Both the position numbers and the translations under genes were made by a program. 64,000 bases of DNA from Nitrosomonadales bacterium (lineage in GTDB: Bacteria > Pseudomonadota > Gammaproteobacteria > Burkholderiales > Gallionellaceae), in NCBI GenBank assembly GCA_023259065.1, contig JAHFQY010000002.1:54930-118929 (forward strand). The letters are read 5' to 3'. This document shows positions 1-8,719 of this stretch, piece by piece (position 1 is the first letter of the stretch; every line of letters starts with the position of its first letter). The notes beneath the pieces are model-generated. The model was not told the DNA's origin, did not search any database, and saw only the letters and a program-made list of their open reading frames with translations.

Positions 1-106
1 CATGGCCGTACCCAATCTCAGCCAGCCCTTGCTGGGCATGAATGTCCTGAAAAGGTTTAATATAGAACAGAAGAATGGCCAGATGAGCCTCACCAGACAA
101 TATTAG
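1..106 (+). CDS. Retropepsin-like aspartic protease, C-terminal end (cut by window edge)
   Basis: The open frame from base 2 to the TAG at 104-106 gives about 34 residues containing LLGMNVLKRFNIEQKNGQ. This resembles the last strand and tail of bacterial clan AA (TIGR02281-type) retropepsin-like proteases, where a hydrophobic-LLGM-F/V-L segment precedes a short charged tail. The catalytic DTGA motif would lie upstream, outside the window, so the family call rests on the tail only. It runs in the same direction as the DUF4124 gene 58 bp downstream. Confidence 0.5.
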   Translation, partial: MAVPNLSQPLLGMNVLKRFNIEQKNGQMSLTRQY

Positions 107-164
107 CCGCGCGGGACTTTGATCCCGAACACATCACCAATCAAGACTGCAAAGAGAGAGCTCC

Positions 165-623
165 ATGTTCAATCAACTCCTGCTTTTCATGGTATTGGCA
201 CTTGCAAGCGGCGTCGCCAACGCCAAGGTTTACAAGTGGGTGGACCAGAACGGCGAAACGCATTACTCGGAAAAAGCCCCCGCCGAACAAAAAGTTTCCG
301 AAGTACCCATTTCCCCCGCTCCTGCACTTGATAATGCTGGAAACAATGATCAGCCGAACAAGATCAAGCGCGAACTTGAATCCGAGATAAAGGCAAGCAA
401 GGCCAATCGGGAAGCACAGGAAAATGCCCGGGCTGCACAACAAGCAGAGATCAGAAAGTCCAAATGCATGGAGGCGCGCAACAGGCTGGAGATGTATCAG
501 CAGCAAGTGCCCATATTTACGAGGGATGCGAATAACGAAAGAGTGTACCTGGACGATGACACACGCGCAGCCAGGATCAAGATGCTGACGGAAGGAATTG
601 CGCAGAATTGTGCAGGCCTTTAA
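165..623 (+). CDS. DUF4124 domain protein, exported
   Basis: A 152-residue protein. Residues 1-20 form a signal peptide ending ANA. The DUF4124 signature KVYKWVDQNGETHYSEKAP follows at once, then a charged, probably helical region (about 65-130) rich in Glu, Lys, Ala and Gln, with one Cys near 106 and one near the C terminus. DUF4124 proteins are common small periplasmic proteins of proteobacteria without a settled function. A GAGAG purine run precedes the ATG. The stop codon TAA (621-623) lies inside the left arm of the inverted-repeat element at 619-830. Confidence 0.8.
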   Translation: MFNQLLLFMVLALASGVANAKVYKWVDQNGETHYSEKAPAEQKVSEVPISPAPALDNAGNNDQPNKIKRELESEIKASKANREAQENARAAQQAEIRKSKCMEARNRLEMYQQQVPIFTRDANNERVYLDDDTRAARIKMLTEGIAQNCAGL

Positions 624-830
624 CCTGGGAACCTCAGTTGACCACTCATCTGCACGCTTAAAGTAATGAAGGTAATGAATTTAATTGCCCATCCTGGATT
701 CACCCAACTGGTGAGTCCGCTACAGGCCGAATTGCACGGTTTTTGTGACGCATGGCGGCGTTGTAACTCCTTGCCCTACACCACAAAAACCGCACACTTC
801 GACCTGTCCAACTGAGGTTTCCAGGTTTAA
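619..830. repeat. MITE-like element with 22-bp inverted ends
   Basis: The left arm 619-640 and right arm 809-830 are inverted copies (20 of 22 match; core ACCTCAGTTG). A second nested inverted pair lies at 734-747 and 782-795 (CGGTTTTTGTG / CACAAAAACCG). There is no open reading frame of note inside. The 212-bp size and nested arms fit a non-autonomous transposable element or a transposon remnant. It fills the whole gap between the DUF4124 gene and the MFS gene and supplies the former's stop codon. No target-site duplication was identified. Confidence 0.5.
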
Positions 831-845
831 ACAACACACGACAAC

Positions 846-2021
846 ATGAACCGTAACGTCCTCATCCTGGCACTCTGCCAGGCCATGCTGTTCACCGGCA
901 TCGGCCTGGTAATCTCATCTTCCGCGCTGATCGGCAAGGAGCTGGCGCCCAGCCCGGCCTGGGCCACGCTGCCGCTGGCCATGCAGTATCTGACCACCAT
1001 GCTGGTCGCGTATTACTTCTCGCATCTGATGAAGAAAAAGGGGCGGCGCCATGTGTTCATACGTGGCGCGCTGACCGGTTCTGTCGGCGTGATCATCGCC
1101 TCCATCGGCATCTGGCTGGGAAATTTTTACCTGTTCACCGCCGCCAGCCTGCTTATCGGCGTGCATACCGCGATTGCCCAGTTCTACCGCTTCGCCGCGG
1201 CCGAGGCCGTGCCTGCCGAGCTCAAGGCCAGGGCCATCTCGCTGACATTGGCCGGTGGCGTGTTTGCCGCATTTATCGGCCCCAACCTTGCGCGCTACAC
1301 CAGAAACCTGATGGAGCATGCATTCCTGGCCAGCTTCCTGAGCCTGATCATCATCACTGCCGCCGCGGCATGGCTGGCTTCCAGGCTGGATCTGCCGCCA
1401 GTGCCAGCGGATGAAAGCCACCAGGGAGCACGCCCCCTGCTGCAGATCGCCACACAGGAAAAATACATGGTCGCGCTGCTTGCCGCCATGGTCGGCTATG
1501 GCGTGATGAACTTCCTGATGACGGCCACACCGCTGGCCATGAACAGCTATGGCTGCTCGTTCCCCAGCACCACCTGGGTGATACAGTGGCATCTGGTGGC
1601 GATGTTCGCACCTTCGTTCTTTACCGGGGATTTGATTCGAAAAATTGGCGTGCTGCAGGTCATGCTGACGGGCTGCGTGCTGATTCTCGCTTGCGCACTG
1701 ACCAACCTTGCCGGCACAACTGAAACGCATTTCGAGACAGCGCTGATACTGCTAGGGGTAGGCTGGAACTTCCTGTATGTCGGCGCCACCACACTGCTGA
1801 CAGAAACCTACACGCCCAATGAGAAATCCACGGCACAGGGACTGAATGACACCCTGGTTTTCGCAACCCTGACCTTCACCTCGCTGGCATCGGGCGCGAT
1901 GATCACCCATTTCGGCTGGCCCACCATCAACACCTACTCCACCATACCGGTGCTGGTCGTGAGCAGCGGCCTGGTATGGCTGCTGCTCAGATCACGTGCC
2001 CCCGCAAGCAGGAACACCTGA
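846..2021 (+). CDS. MFS transporter
   Basis: A 391-residue polytopic membrane protein with about 12 hydrophobic segments in two halves, split by a polar stretch near residues 180-200. A KKKGRRHVF loop after the second helix fits the cytoplasmic 2-3 loop of the major facilitator superfamily. Substrate cannot be deduced. It starts just after the inverted-repeat element and has only a weak ribosome-binding site. It converges with the nuclease gene on the other strand, with 5 bp between stops. Confidence 0.75.
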   Translation: MNRNVLILALCQAMLFTGIGLVISSSALIGKELAPSPAWATLPLAMQYLTTMLVAYYFSHLMKKKGRRHVFIRGALTGSVGVIIASIGIWLGNFYLFTAASLLIGVHTAIAQFYRFAAAEAVPAELKARAISLTLAGGVFAAFIGPNLARYTRNLMEHAFLASFLSLIIITAAAAWLASRLDLPPVPADESHQGARPLLQIATQEKYMVALLAAMVGYGVMNFLMTATPLAMNSYGCSFPSTTWVIQWHLVAMFAPSFFTGDLIRKIGVLQVMLTGCVLILACALTNLAGTTETHFETALILLGVGWNFLYVGATTLLTETYTPNEKSTAQGLNDTLVFATLTFTSLASGAMITHFGWPTINTYSTIPVLVVSSGLVWLLLRSRAPASRNT

Positions 2022-2026
2022 TCGCC

Positions 2027-2704
2027 CTAGCGCAGCGGCCGCCGCCTGGATTCACACAGATCATCGCACGGCACCCCGTCACCATTACCATCCAGCGTTT
2101 TCACCCCGCACTGGCGCAAATAAAAATTTGCCTCATCACAGGAACTCATCTGTTCACAATGGTGTTTATTGCTGCAGGCGGCATCGCGCGCAGCAACCGG
2201 TGCCGCTGACTTCGCGTGCTGTTGCGGAGCAGGAGCAACTGCAGGATGCATCTTGCGCCACTGCTCGGGCGGCAGCGGGCTTTCAGCCTGCGCCCACAGG
2301 CCGCGGCGGGCTTGCTGCGCCTCGCTCTGCAGGGCCAGGTAATGTTTATTGCTGTGAAAGTGCGAGTATTCCCACGCCATGCCGCTGCGCACCTGTTCCG
2401 CATTCACGCTGCGCCCGTCCACGCTGACCTCGGCGACCATGCGCCCGTAGTTGTCCATGGCCTGACTGTTCACGCGCACCTGTTTCTTCAGCACCATATT
2501 GAGCAGCGCCTGGCGCGACTGCGTGCCGTACTCCTGCGCCTTTTCCGGCGCGTCGATATTGGCCAGCCTCACCTTGAGCTGCTTGCCATCCCGCAGCAGC
2601 AATATGGTATCGCCATCCATTACCGCAATGACTTTGGCGTTGAACTCTTCTGCATGGACAGGATGGCAGGCAACAACGGCAAGCAACAGCAGAAACAGGC
2701 GCAT
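2027..2704 (-). CDS. Secreted thermonuclease-family protein with Excalibur-like tail
   Basis: A 225-residue protein. The start at 2704 is preferred over one 16 codons upstream because AAGGGGA precedes it and a signal peptide (MRLFLLLLAVVACHPVHA) begins there. The staphylococcal-nuclease fold spans about 20-140, with DGDT, VRLANIDAPE (Arg, Asp and Glu of the active site) and DNYGRM (the second Arg). The tail has CDEANFYLRQC followed by DGNGDGVPCDDLC, an Excalibur-type calcium-binding motif. It probably degrades extracellular nucleic acid. It is the last gene of the long minus-strand operon, 17 bp after pgpA. Confidence 0.85.
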   Translation of the reverse strand: MRLFLLLLAVVACHPVHAEEFNAKVIAVMDGDTILLLRDGKQLKVRLANIDAPEKAQEYGTQSRQALLNMVLKKQVRVNSQAMDNYGRMVAEVSVDGRSVNAEQVRSGMAWEYSHFHSNKHYLALQSEAQQARRGLWAQAESPLPPEQWRKMHPAVAPAPQQHAKSAAPVAARDAACSNKHHCEQMSSCDEANFYLRQCGVKTLDGNGDGVPCDDLCESRRRPLR

Positions 2705-2721
2705 CGCATTCCCCTTTACGG

Positions 2722-3225
2722 TTACAGCACGCTTTTCACCAGCGCCATGCACAACAGCGCATAGCCCGCCGCGAGTATGTCGTCGAACATGACCCCCAGC
2801 CCGCCGTGCCAGGTCTTGTCGAAATGGCGTATGGGTTGCGGCTTGACGATATCAAAAAATCTGAACAGCACGAATGCAAACACCTGCCATTGCCAGCCTT
2901 CCGGCGTAAAGAACAGCACCAGCAGGAATGCCACGATTTCGTCCCACACGATGCCGCCGTAATCCGCCACGCCCAGCTCGCGCCCGGTTTTTTCGCACAC
3001 CCACACACCAAAGGCAAACGCCCAGATCAGCACCAGAATGAACAGCGCATCGCTCAGGCGCGGGGCCAGATACCAGTAGATGGGAAAGGCGACCAGCGTG
3101 CCCGCCGTGCCCGGGCCACGCGGCGACAAGCCGCTGCCGAAACCGAACGCCAGAAAATGGGCTGGATGACTGAGCAGAAAGCGCCAGTCGGGTTTGAAAC
3201 GCAATTGATCATGCAAAGTGGTCAT
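2722..3225 (-). CDS. pgpA: Phosphatidylglycerophosphatase A
   Basis: A 167-residue inner-membrane enzyme that removes phosphate from phosphatidylglycerol phosphate, the last step to phosphatidylglycerol. Family hallmarks are visible: GFGSGLSPRGPGTAGTL near residue 30, GRELGVADYGGIVWDE in the middle and FDIVKPQPIRHFD with GGLGVMFDD near the end. Four hydrophobic segments are present. Its start overlaps the end of thiL by 17 bp, which suggests translational coupling. Confidence 0.93.
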   Translation of the reverse strand: MTTLHDQLRFKPDWRFLLSHPAHFLAFGFGSGLSPRGPGTAGTLVAFPIYWYLAPRLSDALFILVLIWAFAFGVWVCEKTGRELGVADYGGIVWDEIVAFLLVLFFTPEGWQWQVFAFVLFRFFDIVKPQPIRHFDKTWHGGLGVMFDDILAAGYALLCMALVKSVL

Positions 3226-4162
3226 AGCCCGATTCCTTGATTGTCATCACACTGCCATCGGCAGCACGCAGCGTACAGCCCTTGCCTGCGGAAATATTGC
3301 CTATGCAGGCCAGCGGCAAATCCAGGCGTGCAGCAATTGACTCGATCTCGGCATGCCGCGCGGCTGGCACGGTAAAGCACAATTCGTAATCGTCTCCGCC
3401 CGCCAGCACACAGCGCTGGCCCAATGACTGCGCCAGATAAGGGCGCAAACTTGGCGACGCCGGCAAGTCAGCAAAGCGTATCTCCGCCGCCACATTCGAT
3501 TGTTCGAGAATATGCCCTAGATCGCCGAGCAAGCCATCCGACACATCGATTGCGCTGCTGGCAATGCCGCGCAAAGCCAAGCCCAGAGCCACTCGCGGCA
3601 CAGGCTGGTGCAGGGCGCCCGCCGTGGCGGCAATGGTTTTTATATCCAGCGCCAATTGTCCCTGCAGATAGGCAAGAACCAGTGCGGCGTCCCCCAGTTT
3701 GCCCGACACCCACACCTCGTCGCCGGGCTTTGCGCCATCACGACGCAAGGCCTGACCCTGCGGCACCTCGCCCATAATGGTCACGCACAAGTTGAGCGGG
3801 CCGCGCGTGGTGTCGCCGCCGATCAGGGTCACATTGTGCGCATCTGCCAAGGCAAAGAAGCCCGCGCTGAAGCGTTCCAGCCATGCCGCGTCCTCCTGCG
3901 GCAGGGACAAGGCCAGCGTGGCCCAGCGCGGCTGCGCACCCATGGCCGCCATATCGGAAATATTCACCGCCAGCGCCTTGTGGCCCAGCATGTAAGGATC
4001 GGCGTCGGGAAAGAAGTGCGTGCCGCTTACCAGCATGTCGGTGGAAACAGCCAGCTCCATGCCGCTGGCCACGCGCAGCAGCGCGGCATCGTCCCCCACT
4101 CCCAATATTGCATTGGGTGCGGGACGGGTAAAGTAACGCTGGATCAGATCGAATTCCGGCAA
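3209..4162 (-). CDS. thiL: Thiamine-monophosphate kinase
   Basis: A 317-residue cytosolic enzyme that phosphorylates thiamine phosphate to thiamine diphosphate. It has the AIRS/PurM-like fold with the expected metal- and ATP-binding motifs: GVGDDAALL near 22, STDMLVSGTHF near 40, NISDMAAMGAQP near 67, GGDTTRGP near 115, and SSAIDVSDGLLGDL near 205. It is 145 bp downstream of nusB, the gap holding an inverted repeat, and overlaps pgpA. The nusB-thiL-pgpA order is widely conserved in beta- and gammaproteobacteria. Confidence 0.95.
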   Translation of the reverse strand: MPEFDLIQRYFTRPAPNAILGVGDDAALLRVASGMELAVSTDMLVSGTHFFPDADPYMLGHKALAVNISDMAAMGAQPRWATLALSLPQEDAAWLERFSAGFFALADAHNVTLIGGDTTRGPLNLCVTIMGEVPQGQALRRDGAKPGDEVWVSGKLGDAALVLAYLQGQLALDIKTIAATAGALHQPVPRVALGLALRGIASSAIDVSDGLLGDLGHILEQSNVAAEIRFADLPASPSLRPYLAQSLGQRCVLAGGDDYELCFTVPAARHAEIESIAARLDLPLACIGNISAGKGCTLRAADGSVMTIKESGYDHFA

Positions 4163-4189
4163 GTGAGTGACTCCGGGGAAAACCTTTTA

Positions 4190-4290
4190 TCCGCAGATTA
4201 CACAGATTAAAAAATTGGAAACATTAAAGGCAATACTACTCAGTAGTTCTGGCTGTGTTTGAAATCTATTTAATCTGCCTAATCTGCGGA
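4190..4290. repeat. Inverted repeat of AATCTGCGG type between nusB and thiL
   Basis: Arms 4190-4210 (TCCGCAGATTACACAGATTA...) and 4270-4290 are inverted copies, 19 of 21 matching. Each arm contains two degenerate copies of an AATCTGC unit. The element fills most of the nusB-thiL gap inside an otherwise tight operon. It could be a mobile palindrome, and its RNA could fold into a long hairpin affecting thiL expression. Confidence 0.55.
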
Positions 4291-4307
4291 CGACAAGTTT
4301 TTGAAGT

Positions 4308-4760
4308 TTACTTGGCGTTGACTTCAACCGCGCGCACTTGCGCGGCCAGCTTGTCGAGCACGCCATTGACGAACTTGTGGCCATCGGTGCCGCCAAAAGT
4401 CTTGGCCAGCTCGACCGCCTCGTTGATCACCACGCGGTAAGGCACCTCGGGGTGGCGCGAGAGTTCATACGCGCCCAGCAGCAGCACGGAAAATTCTATC
4501 GGGCTCAGCTCGTTGATGTCACGGTCCAGGTGCGGTGCGAGCGCGCTAACCAGCACCTCGTTGTGATCCACCACGCCGCGCAGCAGCTGGCTGAAAAATT
4601 CCACGTCATAACGGCCCAGGCTTTTCTCGGCACGGGTCACCTTGTCGATTTCGCTGGTGTCCTCACCGGTCATGCGCCACTGGTAGATGCCCTGCAGCGC
4701 CAGTTCGCGCGCGCGGCGGCGGGCGCTTTTGGCGGGCGCCTTGGCGGTTTGATCGTTCAT
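4308..4760 (-). CDS. nusB: Transcription antitermination protein NusB
   Basis: A 150-residue RNA-binding protein that joins NusE (S10) on boxA RNA. The N-terminal [15 protein letters not shown] and the C-terminal [31 protein letters not shown] are characteristic. A longer frame exists upstream but overlaps ribH. The start at 4760 gives an ATGA overlap with the ribH stop and the normal family length. The short N-terminal tail ([12 protein letters not shown]) is specific to this protein. Confidence 0.95.
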   Translation of the reverse strand: MNDQTAKAPAKSARRRARELALQGIYQWRMTGEDTSEIDKVTRAEKSLGRYDVEFFSQLLRGVVDHNEVLVSALAPHLDRDINELSPIEFSVLLLGAYELSRHPEVPYRVVINEAVELAKTFGGTDGHKFVNGVLDKLAAQVRAVEVNAK

Positions 4761-5209
4761 GCCAGCGCTTTCAGCAGGTTGACCATCTCGATGGCGACCA
4801 GCGCCGCTTCCGCGCCCTTGACGCTCATGCGCTCCTCGGCCTGCTCGTCGGTATCCGTGGTGAGAATGGCATTGGCGATGGGCAAGCCGCAATCCAGCTG
4901 CACGTCACCCACGCAGCGAGCGGACTCATTCGACACCACTTCAAAATGGTAGGTATCGCCGCGTATCACCGCGCCCAAAGCGATCAGAGCATCGAATTTC
5001 TTGCTGACCGCCATCTGCTGCAGCACCAGCGGAATCTCCAGCGCACCCGGCACGGTGGCCAGGGTGATGTCGTTTTCGCTCACGCCCTGCTGTGCCAGCT
5101 GGGCGCGGCAGGCAGCCAGCAGGCCCTCGCACACTACCGTGTTGAAGCGGCTCTGCACGATGCCGATGCGCATGCCCTTGCCATTCAGGTTCTTTTCAAT
5201 TTCTTTCAT
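4757..5209 (-). CDS. ribH: 6,7-dimethyl-8-ribityllumazine synthase
   Basis: A 150-residue lumazine synthase, penultimate step of riboflavin synthesis, normally an icosahedral or pentameric shell. Motifs: VQSRFN near the N terminus, PGALEIP, and [18 protein letters not shown] containing the catalytic His, then [15 protein letters not shown]. It lies 9 bp after ribBA and overlaps nusB by 4 bp. Confidence 0.96.
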   Translation of the reverse strand: MKEIEKNLNGKGMRIGIVQSRFNTVVCEGLLAACRAQLAQQGVSENDITLATVPGALEIPLVLQQMAVSKKFDALIALGAVIRGDTYHFEVVSNESARCVGDVQLDCGLPIANAILTTDTDEQAEERMSVKGAEAALVAIEMVNLLKALA

Positions 5210-5218
5210 GTTCCATCC

Positions 5219-6310
5219 TCAGTTGTGTACGTAGCCGACCACTTCCAGGCCAAAGCCGGCCATGCTCGGCAGCTTGCGCGGTGTGGCGATCAGGCGCATC
5301 TTGCCCACCTTCAGGTCGCGCAGTATCTGCGCGCCGATGCCGTAACTGCGCGGGTCCCAGCGCGCGGCATGGTGGGTGTCCGGCTGGGCGGCGGCGCGGG
5401 CCAGCAAGTCCTGCGAAGTTTCCGTGTGGTGCAGCATCACCAGCACGCCGGCCGGCGCCTGCTTGATCTTGAGCAGCGCGTCATGCACGCTGGTGGAATT
5501 CGGATAACTGGTCTGCTCCAGGAAGTCCAGCGCCGACAGCGGCTCATGCACGCGCACCAGCGTCTCGACATGCGGCTGTATCTCGCCCTTGACCAGCGCC
5601 AGGTGGGTGCGCTGCGTGGTCTTGTCCACATAGGTGCGCAACTCAAGCTCGCCATACGCGGTTTGCACATTGCGCGTGGCCACGCACTCCACCAGTTTTT
5701 CCGTGTGGCTGCGATGCTCGATCAGATCGGCAATGGTGCCTATCTTGAGCTGGTGTGTCCTGGCGTATTCAATCAGGTCGGGCAGGCGCGCCATCTCGCC
5801 GTCTTCCTTGAGTATCTCGCAGATCACCGCCGCCGGGGTCAGCCCCGCCAGCTGCGCCAGGTCGCAGCCCGCCTCGGTGTGGCCGGCGCGCACCAGCACG
5901 CCGCCGTTCTTGGCGCGCAGCGGAAAGATGTGTCCGGGTTGCACGATGTCGGCAGGCTTGGCATTCCTGTTGGCCGCCACCAGCACGGTGCGCGCGCGGT
6001 CAGCCGCGGAAATGCCGGTGGTCACCCCGGTTGCCGCTTCAATCGACAGGGTGAAGTTGGTTGCCAGCGGCAGGCCGTTTTCGCGCACCATCAGCGGCAG
6101 ATCGATCTGCTTGCAGTGGTCTTCAGTCAGGGTCAGGCAGATCAGGCCGCGGCCATGCTTGGCCATGAAGTTGATCTTCTCGGCAGTGGCAAACTCGGCG
6201 GCAAACACCAGGTCGCCCTCGTTCTCGCGGTCTTCCTCGTCCACCAGCACGACCATACGGCCGGCGCGCATTTCCTCGATAATTTCCTGTACTGGTGCTA
6301 TGTCTGTCAT
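5219..6310 (-). CDS. ribBA: 3,4-dihydroxy-2-butanone 4-phosphate synthase with degenerate GTP cyclohydrolase II domain (RibBX type)
   Basis: A 363-residue two-domain protein. Residues 1-205 are a complete DHBP synthase: DEEDRENEGDLVFAAE, RGLICLTL, GVTTGISAADRA, GHIFPLRAKNGGVLVR and GHTEA. Residues 210-363 align in position with GTP cyclohydrolase II but lack the zinc-binding cysteines (normally a Cys and then Cys-Asp-Cys-Gly); no Cys is present where they should be. The protein therefore probably supplies only the butanone phosphate, and cyclohydrolase II activity must come from another gene. The C-terminal domain may be structural or regulatory. Confidence 0.92.
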   Translation of the reverse strand: MTDIAPVQEIIEEMRAGRMVVLVDEEDRENEGDLVFAAEFATAEKINFMAKHGRGLICLTLTEDHCKQIDLPLMVRENGLPLATNFTLSIEAATGVTTGISAADRARTVLVAANRNAKPADIVQPGHIFPLRAKNGGVLVRAGHTEAGCDLAQLAGLTPAAVICEILKEDGEMARLPDLIEYARTHQLKIGTIADLIEHRSHTEKLVECVATRNVQTAYGELELRTYVDKTTQRTHLALVKGEIQPHVETLVRVHEPLSALDFLEQTSYPNSTSVHDALLKIKQAPAGVLVMLHHTETSQDLLARAAAQPDTHHAARWDPRSYGIGAQILRDLKVGKMRLIATPRKLPSMAGFGLEVVGYVHN

Positions 6311-6374
6311 TTTCCTGAAGCCTTTAATATTTCAACTGGGTAAATCGCGCAAGGCGGCATGTTACCACTTACTG

Positions 6375-6977
6375 CTACAACCCTTCTTTTTCCGCCGTCA
6401 TCATGCGCTCCACGTAGCGCGCAATCAGGTCGATTTCCAGATTCACCTTCACGCCTTTTTTCAATTCCTTCAGCGTGGTTTCTTCCAGCGTGTGCGGAAT
6501 CAGGTTCACGCTGAACTGCGCACCTTCAATCTTGTTCACGGTGAGGCTCACGCCGTTGATGGTGATCGAGCCCTTGGCGGCAATGTACTTGGCCAAGTTC
6601 TGCGGCGCGCTTACCGTCAGTTTCCAGCTCTCGCCCAGGTTGGCAAATTCCAGCACCTCGCCCACGCCATCGACATGCCCGCTGACCAGATGCCCGCCCA
6701 GCCGATCCGCGAGGCGCAGCGCCTTTTCCAGGTTGACGTGCGCACCCTCATGATCCAGACCGACGGTGCAGTTCAGCGTTTCTTTCGACACATCGACGGT
6801 AAAACTGTTGCCCTCGATCTTGATCACGGTCAGGCACACGCCATTCGCCGCAATGCTGTCGCCCAGCTGCACATCCGCCATGCTGAGCGAATTGGTGGCG
6901 AAGCGCAGCCGCATGCCGCCTTCCCTGTCCTGCTTTTCAACGATGGTGCCTACATCCGCAACGATTCCGGTGAACAT
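6375..6977 (-). CDS. ribE: Riboflavin synthase, alpha subunit
   Basis: A 200-residue protein made of two lumazine-binding repeats. It starts with the diagnostic MFTGIV; repeat one carries NGVCLTV and repeat two NGVSLTVNKIEG, with GHLVSGHVDGVGE between them. It dismutates two lumazines to riboflavin. It sits between ribD (21 bp upstream) and ribBA (64 bp downstream). The gap to ribBA is too short for an FMN riboswitch and none is visible. Confidence 0.96.
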   Translation of the reverse strand: MFTGIVADVGTIVEKQDREGGMRLRFATNSLSMADVQLGDSIAANGVCLTVIKIEGNSFTVDVSKETLNCTVGLDHEGAHVNLEKALRLADRLGGHLVSGHVDGVGEVLEFANLGESWKLTVSAPQNLAKYIAAKGSITINGVSLTVNKIEGAQFSVNLIPHTLEETTLKELKKGVKVNLEIDLIARYVERMMTAEKEGL

Positions 6978-6998
6978 GAGTTTTATCCTGCCAAAAAA

Positions 6999-8099
6999 TT
7001 ATAGATTGGGTTTCTTGTGCACCCGCGCCAGCAAACGCAAATCCTTGCCCACGCTGCGCACGTCCTGCCAGTCCAGCTCCACGCGCTGCTCCAGGCGGGT
7101 CAGCTCGCCCAGCTGCGCCATGCCGCGCGCCATGTCGCCCAGCAGCTGCGGCGCCAGATACACGATCAGCTCATCTATCAAGCCCGCCTGCAGCAGCGCG
7201 CCGTTCAATGTGTGCCCGGCTTCCACCAGCACCTCGTTGATGCCGCGCGCCGCCAGGTCGCGCAGGCACGCTGCGAGATCAACCCGGCCTTGCGCATCTG
7301 CCAACACGGCAACTTGTGCGCCTGCCTGCTCCAGTGCTGCGATTTTCTGCGCGTCCTGTGTCGCGGTGTACAGCAACACATTACCCCCCTGCAGGATGCG
7401 CGCGCTGAGCGGCATGCGCAGCGTACTGTCCAGCACCACACGCAAAGGCTGACGCGTGGTTTCCACCTCGCGCACCGTAAGCTGCGCGTCGTCCGCCAGC
7501 ACCGTGCCTATGCCGGTGAGCACGGCACAGGAACGCGCGCGCCAGTGGTGGCCGTCGCGCCGCGCCGCAGCACCGGTAATCCACTGGCTTGCGCCGTTGC
7601 CCAGCGCGGTGCGCCCGTCCAGGCTCATCGCAATCTTGCTGCGCAGCCACGGCATGCCGCGCGTCATGCGCGAAACAAAGCCGATATTCAATTCGCGCGC
7701 CGCCGCTTCCATCAGGCCGAATTCCACTTCCATGCCGGCATCGTTCAAGCGCGCTATGCCCTGCCCCGCGACCAGCGGGTTGGGGTCCTGCATCGCCACC
7801 ACCACGCGCTCCACTCTTGCCGCAATCAGCGCATCGGCACAGGGCGGCGTGCGCCCGTGGTGGCTGCACGGCTCCAGCGTGACATAGGCGGTGGCACCCC
7901 TGGCCTTTGCAGCGGCGGCGCGCAGGGCATGCACCTCGGCGTGCGGCTGGCCTGCGCGCTCATGCCAGCCCTCGCCCAGCAACACTCCGTCCTTGACCAG
8001 CACACAGCCGACGCGCGGGTTGGGGCTGGTGGTGTAGAGGCCGCGTTCCGCCAGCTGCAGCGCATGGGCCATCCACAGGCTGTCTTGTGCCGTCAGCAT
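6999..8099 (-). CDS. ribD: Bifunctional diaminohydroxyphosphoribosylaminopyrimidine deaminase / 5-amino-6-(5-phosphoribosylamino)uracil reductase
   Basis: A 366-residue protein. The N-terminal cytidine-deaminase-like domain (1-145) has the zinc motif PHAEVHAL and EPCSHHGRTPPC. The C-terminal reductase domain has KIAMSLDGRTAL near 165 and EVLVEAGHTLNGALL near 290. The length matches the family. It starts directly at the end of nrdR (adjacent bases), consistent with coupled translation. Confidence 0.96.
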   Translation of the reverse strand: MLTAQDSLWMAHALQLAERGLYTTSPNPRVGCVLVKDGVLLGEGWHERAGQPHAEVHALRAAAAKARGATAYVTLEPCSHHGRTPPCADALIAARVERVVVAMQDPNPLVAGQGIARLNDAGMEVEFGLMEAAARELNIGFVSRMTRGMPWLRSKIAMSLDGRTALGNGASQWITGAAARRDGHHWRARSCAVLTGIGTVLADDAQLTVREVETTRQPLRVVLDSTLRMPLSARILQGGNVLLYTATQDAQKIAALEQAGAQVAVLADAQGRVDLAACLRDLAARGINEVLVEAGHTLNGALLQAGLIDELIVYLAPQLLGDMARGMAQLGELTRLEQRVELDWQDVRSVGKDLRLLARVHKKPNL

Positions 8100-8585
8100 C
8101 TACTTGCGCCTTGCCGTAGCCTTGGCTTTTGCCGGCGACTGGCGCACCGCATCCACCGCATCGGCAAAATCGCCCACATCCTGAAAGCTCTTGTACACCG
8201 AGGCAAAGCGGATGTAGGCCACCTTGTCCAGCTTGAGCAATTCCTTCATCACCATCTCGCCGATCTGGCGCGAGCCGATCTCGCGCTCGCCCAGGGCAAA
8301 AACCTTTTGCGTGACGTTGTCCACCGCCGCATCCACCAGCTCTGTCGACACCGGGCGTTTGTGCAACGCACGCGAAAAACTGGTGCGCAGCTTTTCCGCA
8401 TCAAACTCGCTGCGCATGCCGTTCTGCTTCACCACCTGCGGCATGCGCAACTCCACCGTTTCATAGGTGGTGAAGCGCTTGTCGCACTTCAGGCAGCGGC
8501 GGCGGCGGCGTATGCTGTCGCCTTCGTCGCTCTCGCGCGAATCAACCACCTGGGTTTCTGGATGTTTACAGAAGGGGCATTTCAT
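8100..8585 (-). CDS. nrdR: Transcriptional repressor NrdR
   Basis: A 161-residue regulator of ribonucleotide reductase genes. It has an N-terminal zinc ribbon (MKCPFC...RRRCLKC with [17 protein letters not shown]) and an ATP-cone (about 46-136). The open frame extends 21 codons upstream into a repeat; MKCPFC is the universal start of the family, so 8585 is chosen. The upstream gap to glyA is occupied by a heptad-repeat hairpin. Confidence 0.96.
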   Translation of the reverse strand: MKCPFCKHPETQVVDSRESDEGDSIRRRRRCLKCDKRFTTYETVELRMPQVVKQNGMRSEFDAEKLRTSFSRALHKRPVSTELVDAAVDNVTQKVFALGEREIGSRQIGEMVMKELLKLDKVAYIRFASVYKSFQDVGDFADAVDAVRQSPAKAKATARRK

Positions 8586-8587
8586 GT

Positions 8588-8716
8588 TGTGAAAAGTGGA
8601 ACGTGAAAGGTGAAACGTAAAAAACGATAAGCAAAACGGTGAACCCATCCTCCCGACAGGGAGGGTCGCGCCGCTGGCGCGGGGTGGGCATCACGTTTCA
8701 CTTTTCACCTTTCACG
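8588..8716. repeat. GTGAAAN heptad inverted repeat, copy 1 (glyA-nrdR gap)
   Basis: The left arm (about 8588-8616) is a run of 7-bp units of GTGAAAN form. The right arm (8693-8716, ACGTTTCACTTTTCACC...) is its inverted complement. The loop between holds two further small palindromes (CCTCCC-GACA-GGGAGG and CGCGCC-GCT-GGCGCG). Related hairpins lie at 50739-50821 and 51864-51960. It fills the 134-bp gap between glyA and nrdR. Confidence 0.7.
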
Positions 8717-8719
8717 GCT

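Noticed and set aside
4946..6343. A 465-codon plus-strand frame over ribH and ribBA
   Set aside because: Antisense to two overlapping-operon genes of certain identity.
6311..6374. FMN riboswitch before ribBA
   Set aside because: The gap is 64 bp, too short for the RFN element, and the conserved RFN motifs are not seen there or upstream of ribD.
7017..8606. A 529-codon plus-strand frame over ribD and nrdR
   Set aside because: Shadow of two certain genes; Arg/His/Gln-rich product typical of antisense reading of GC-rich DNA.
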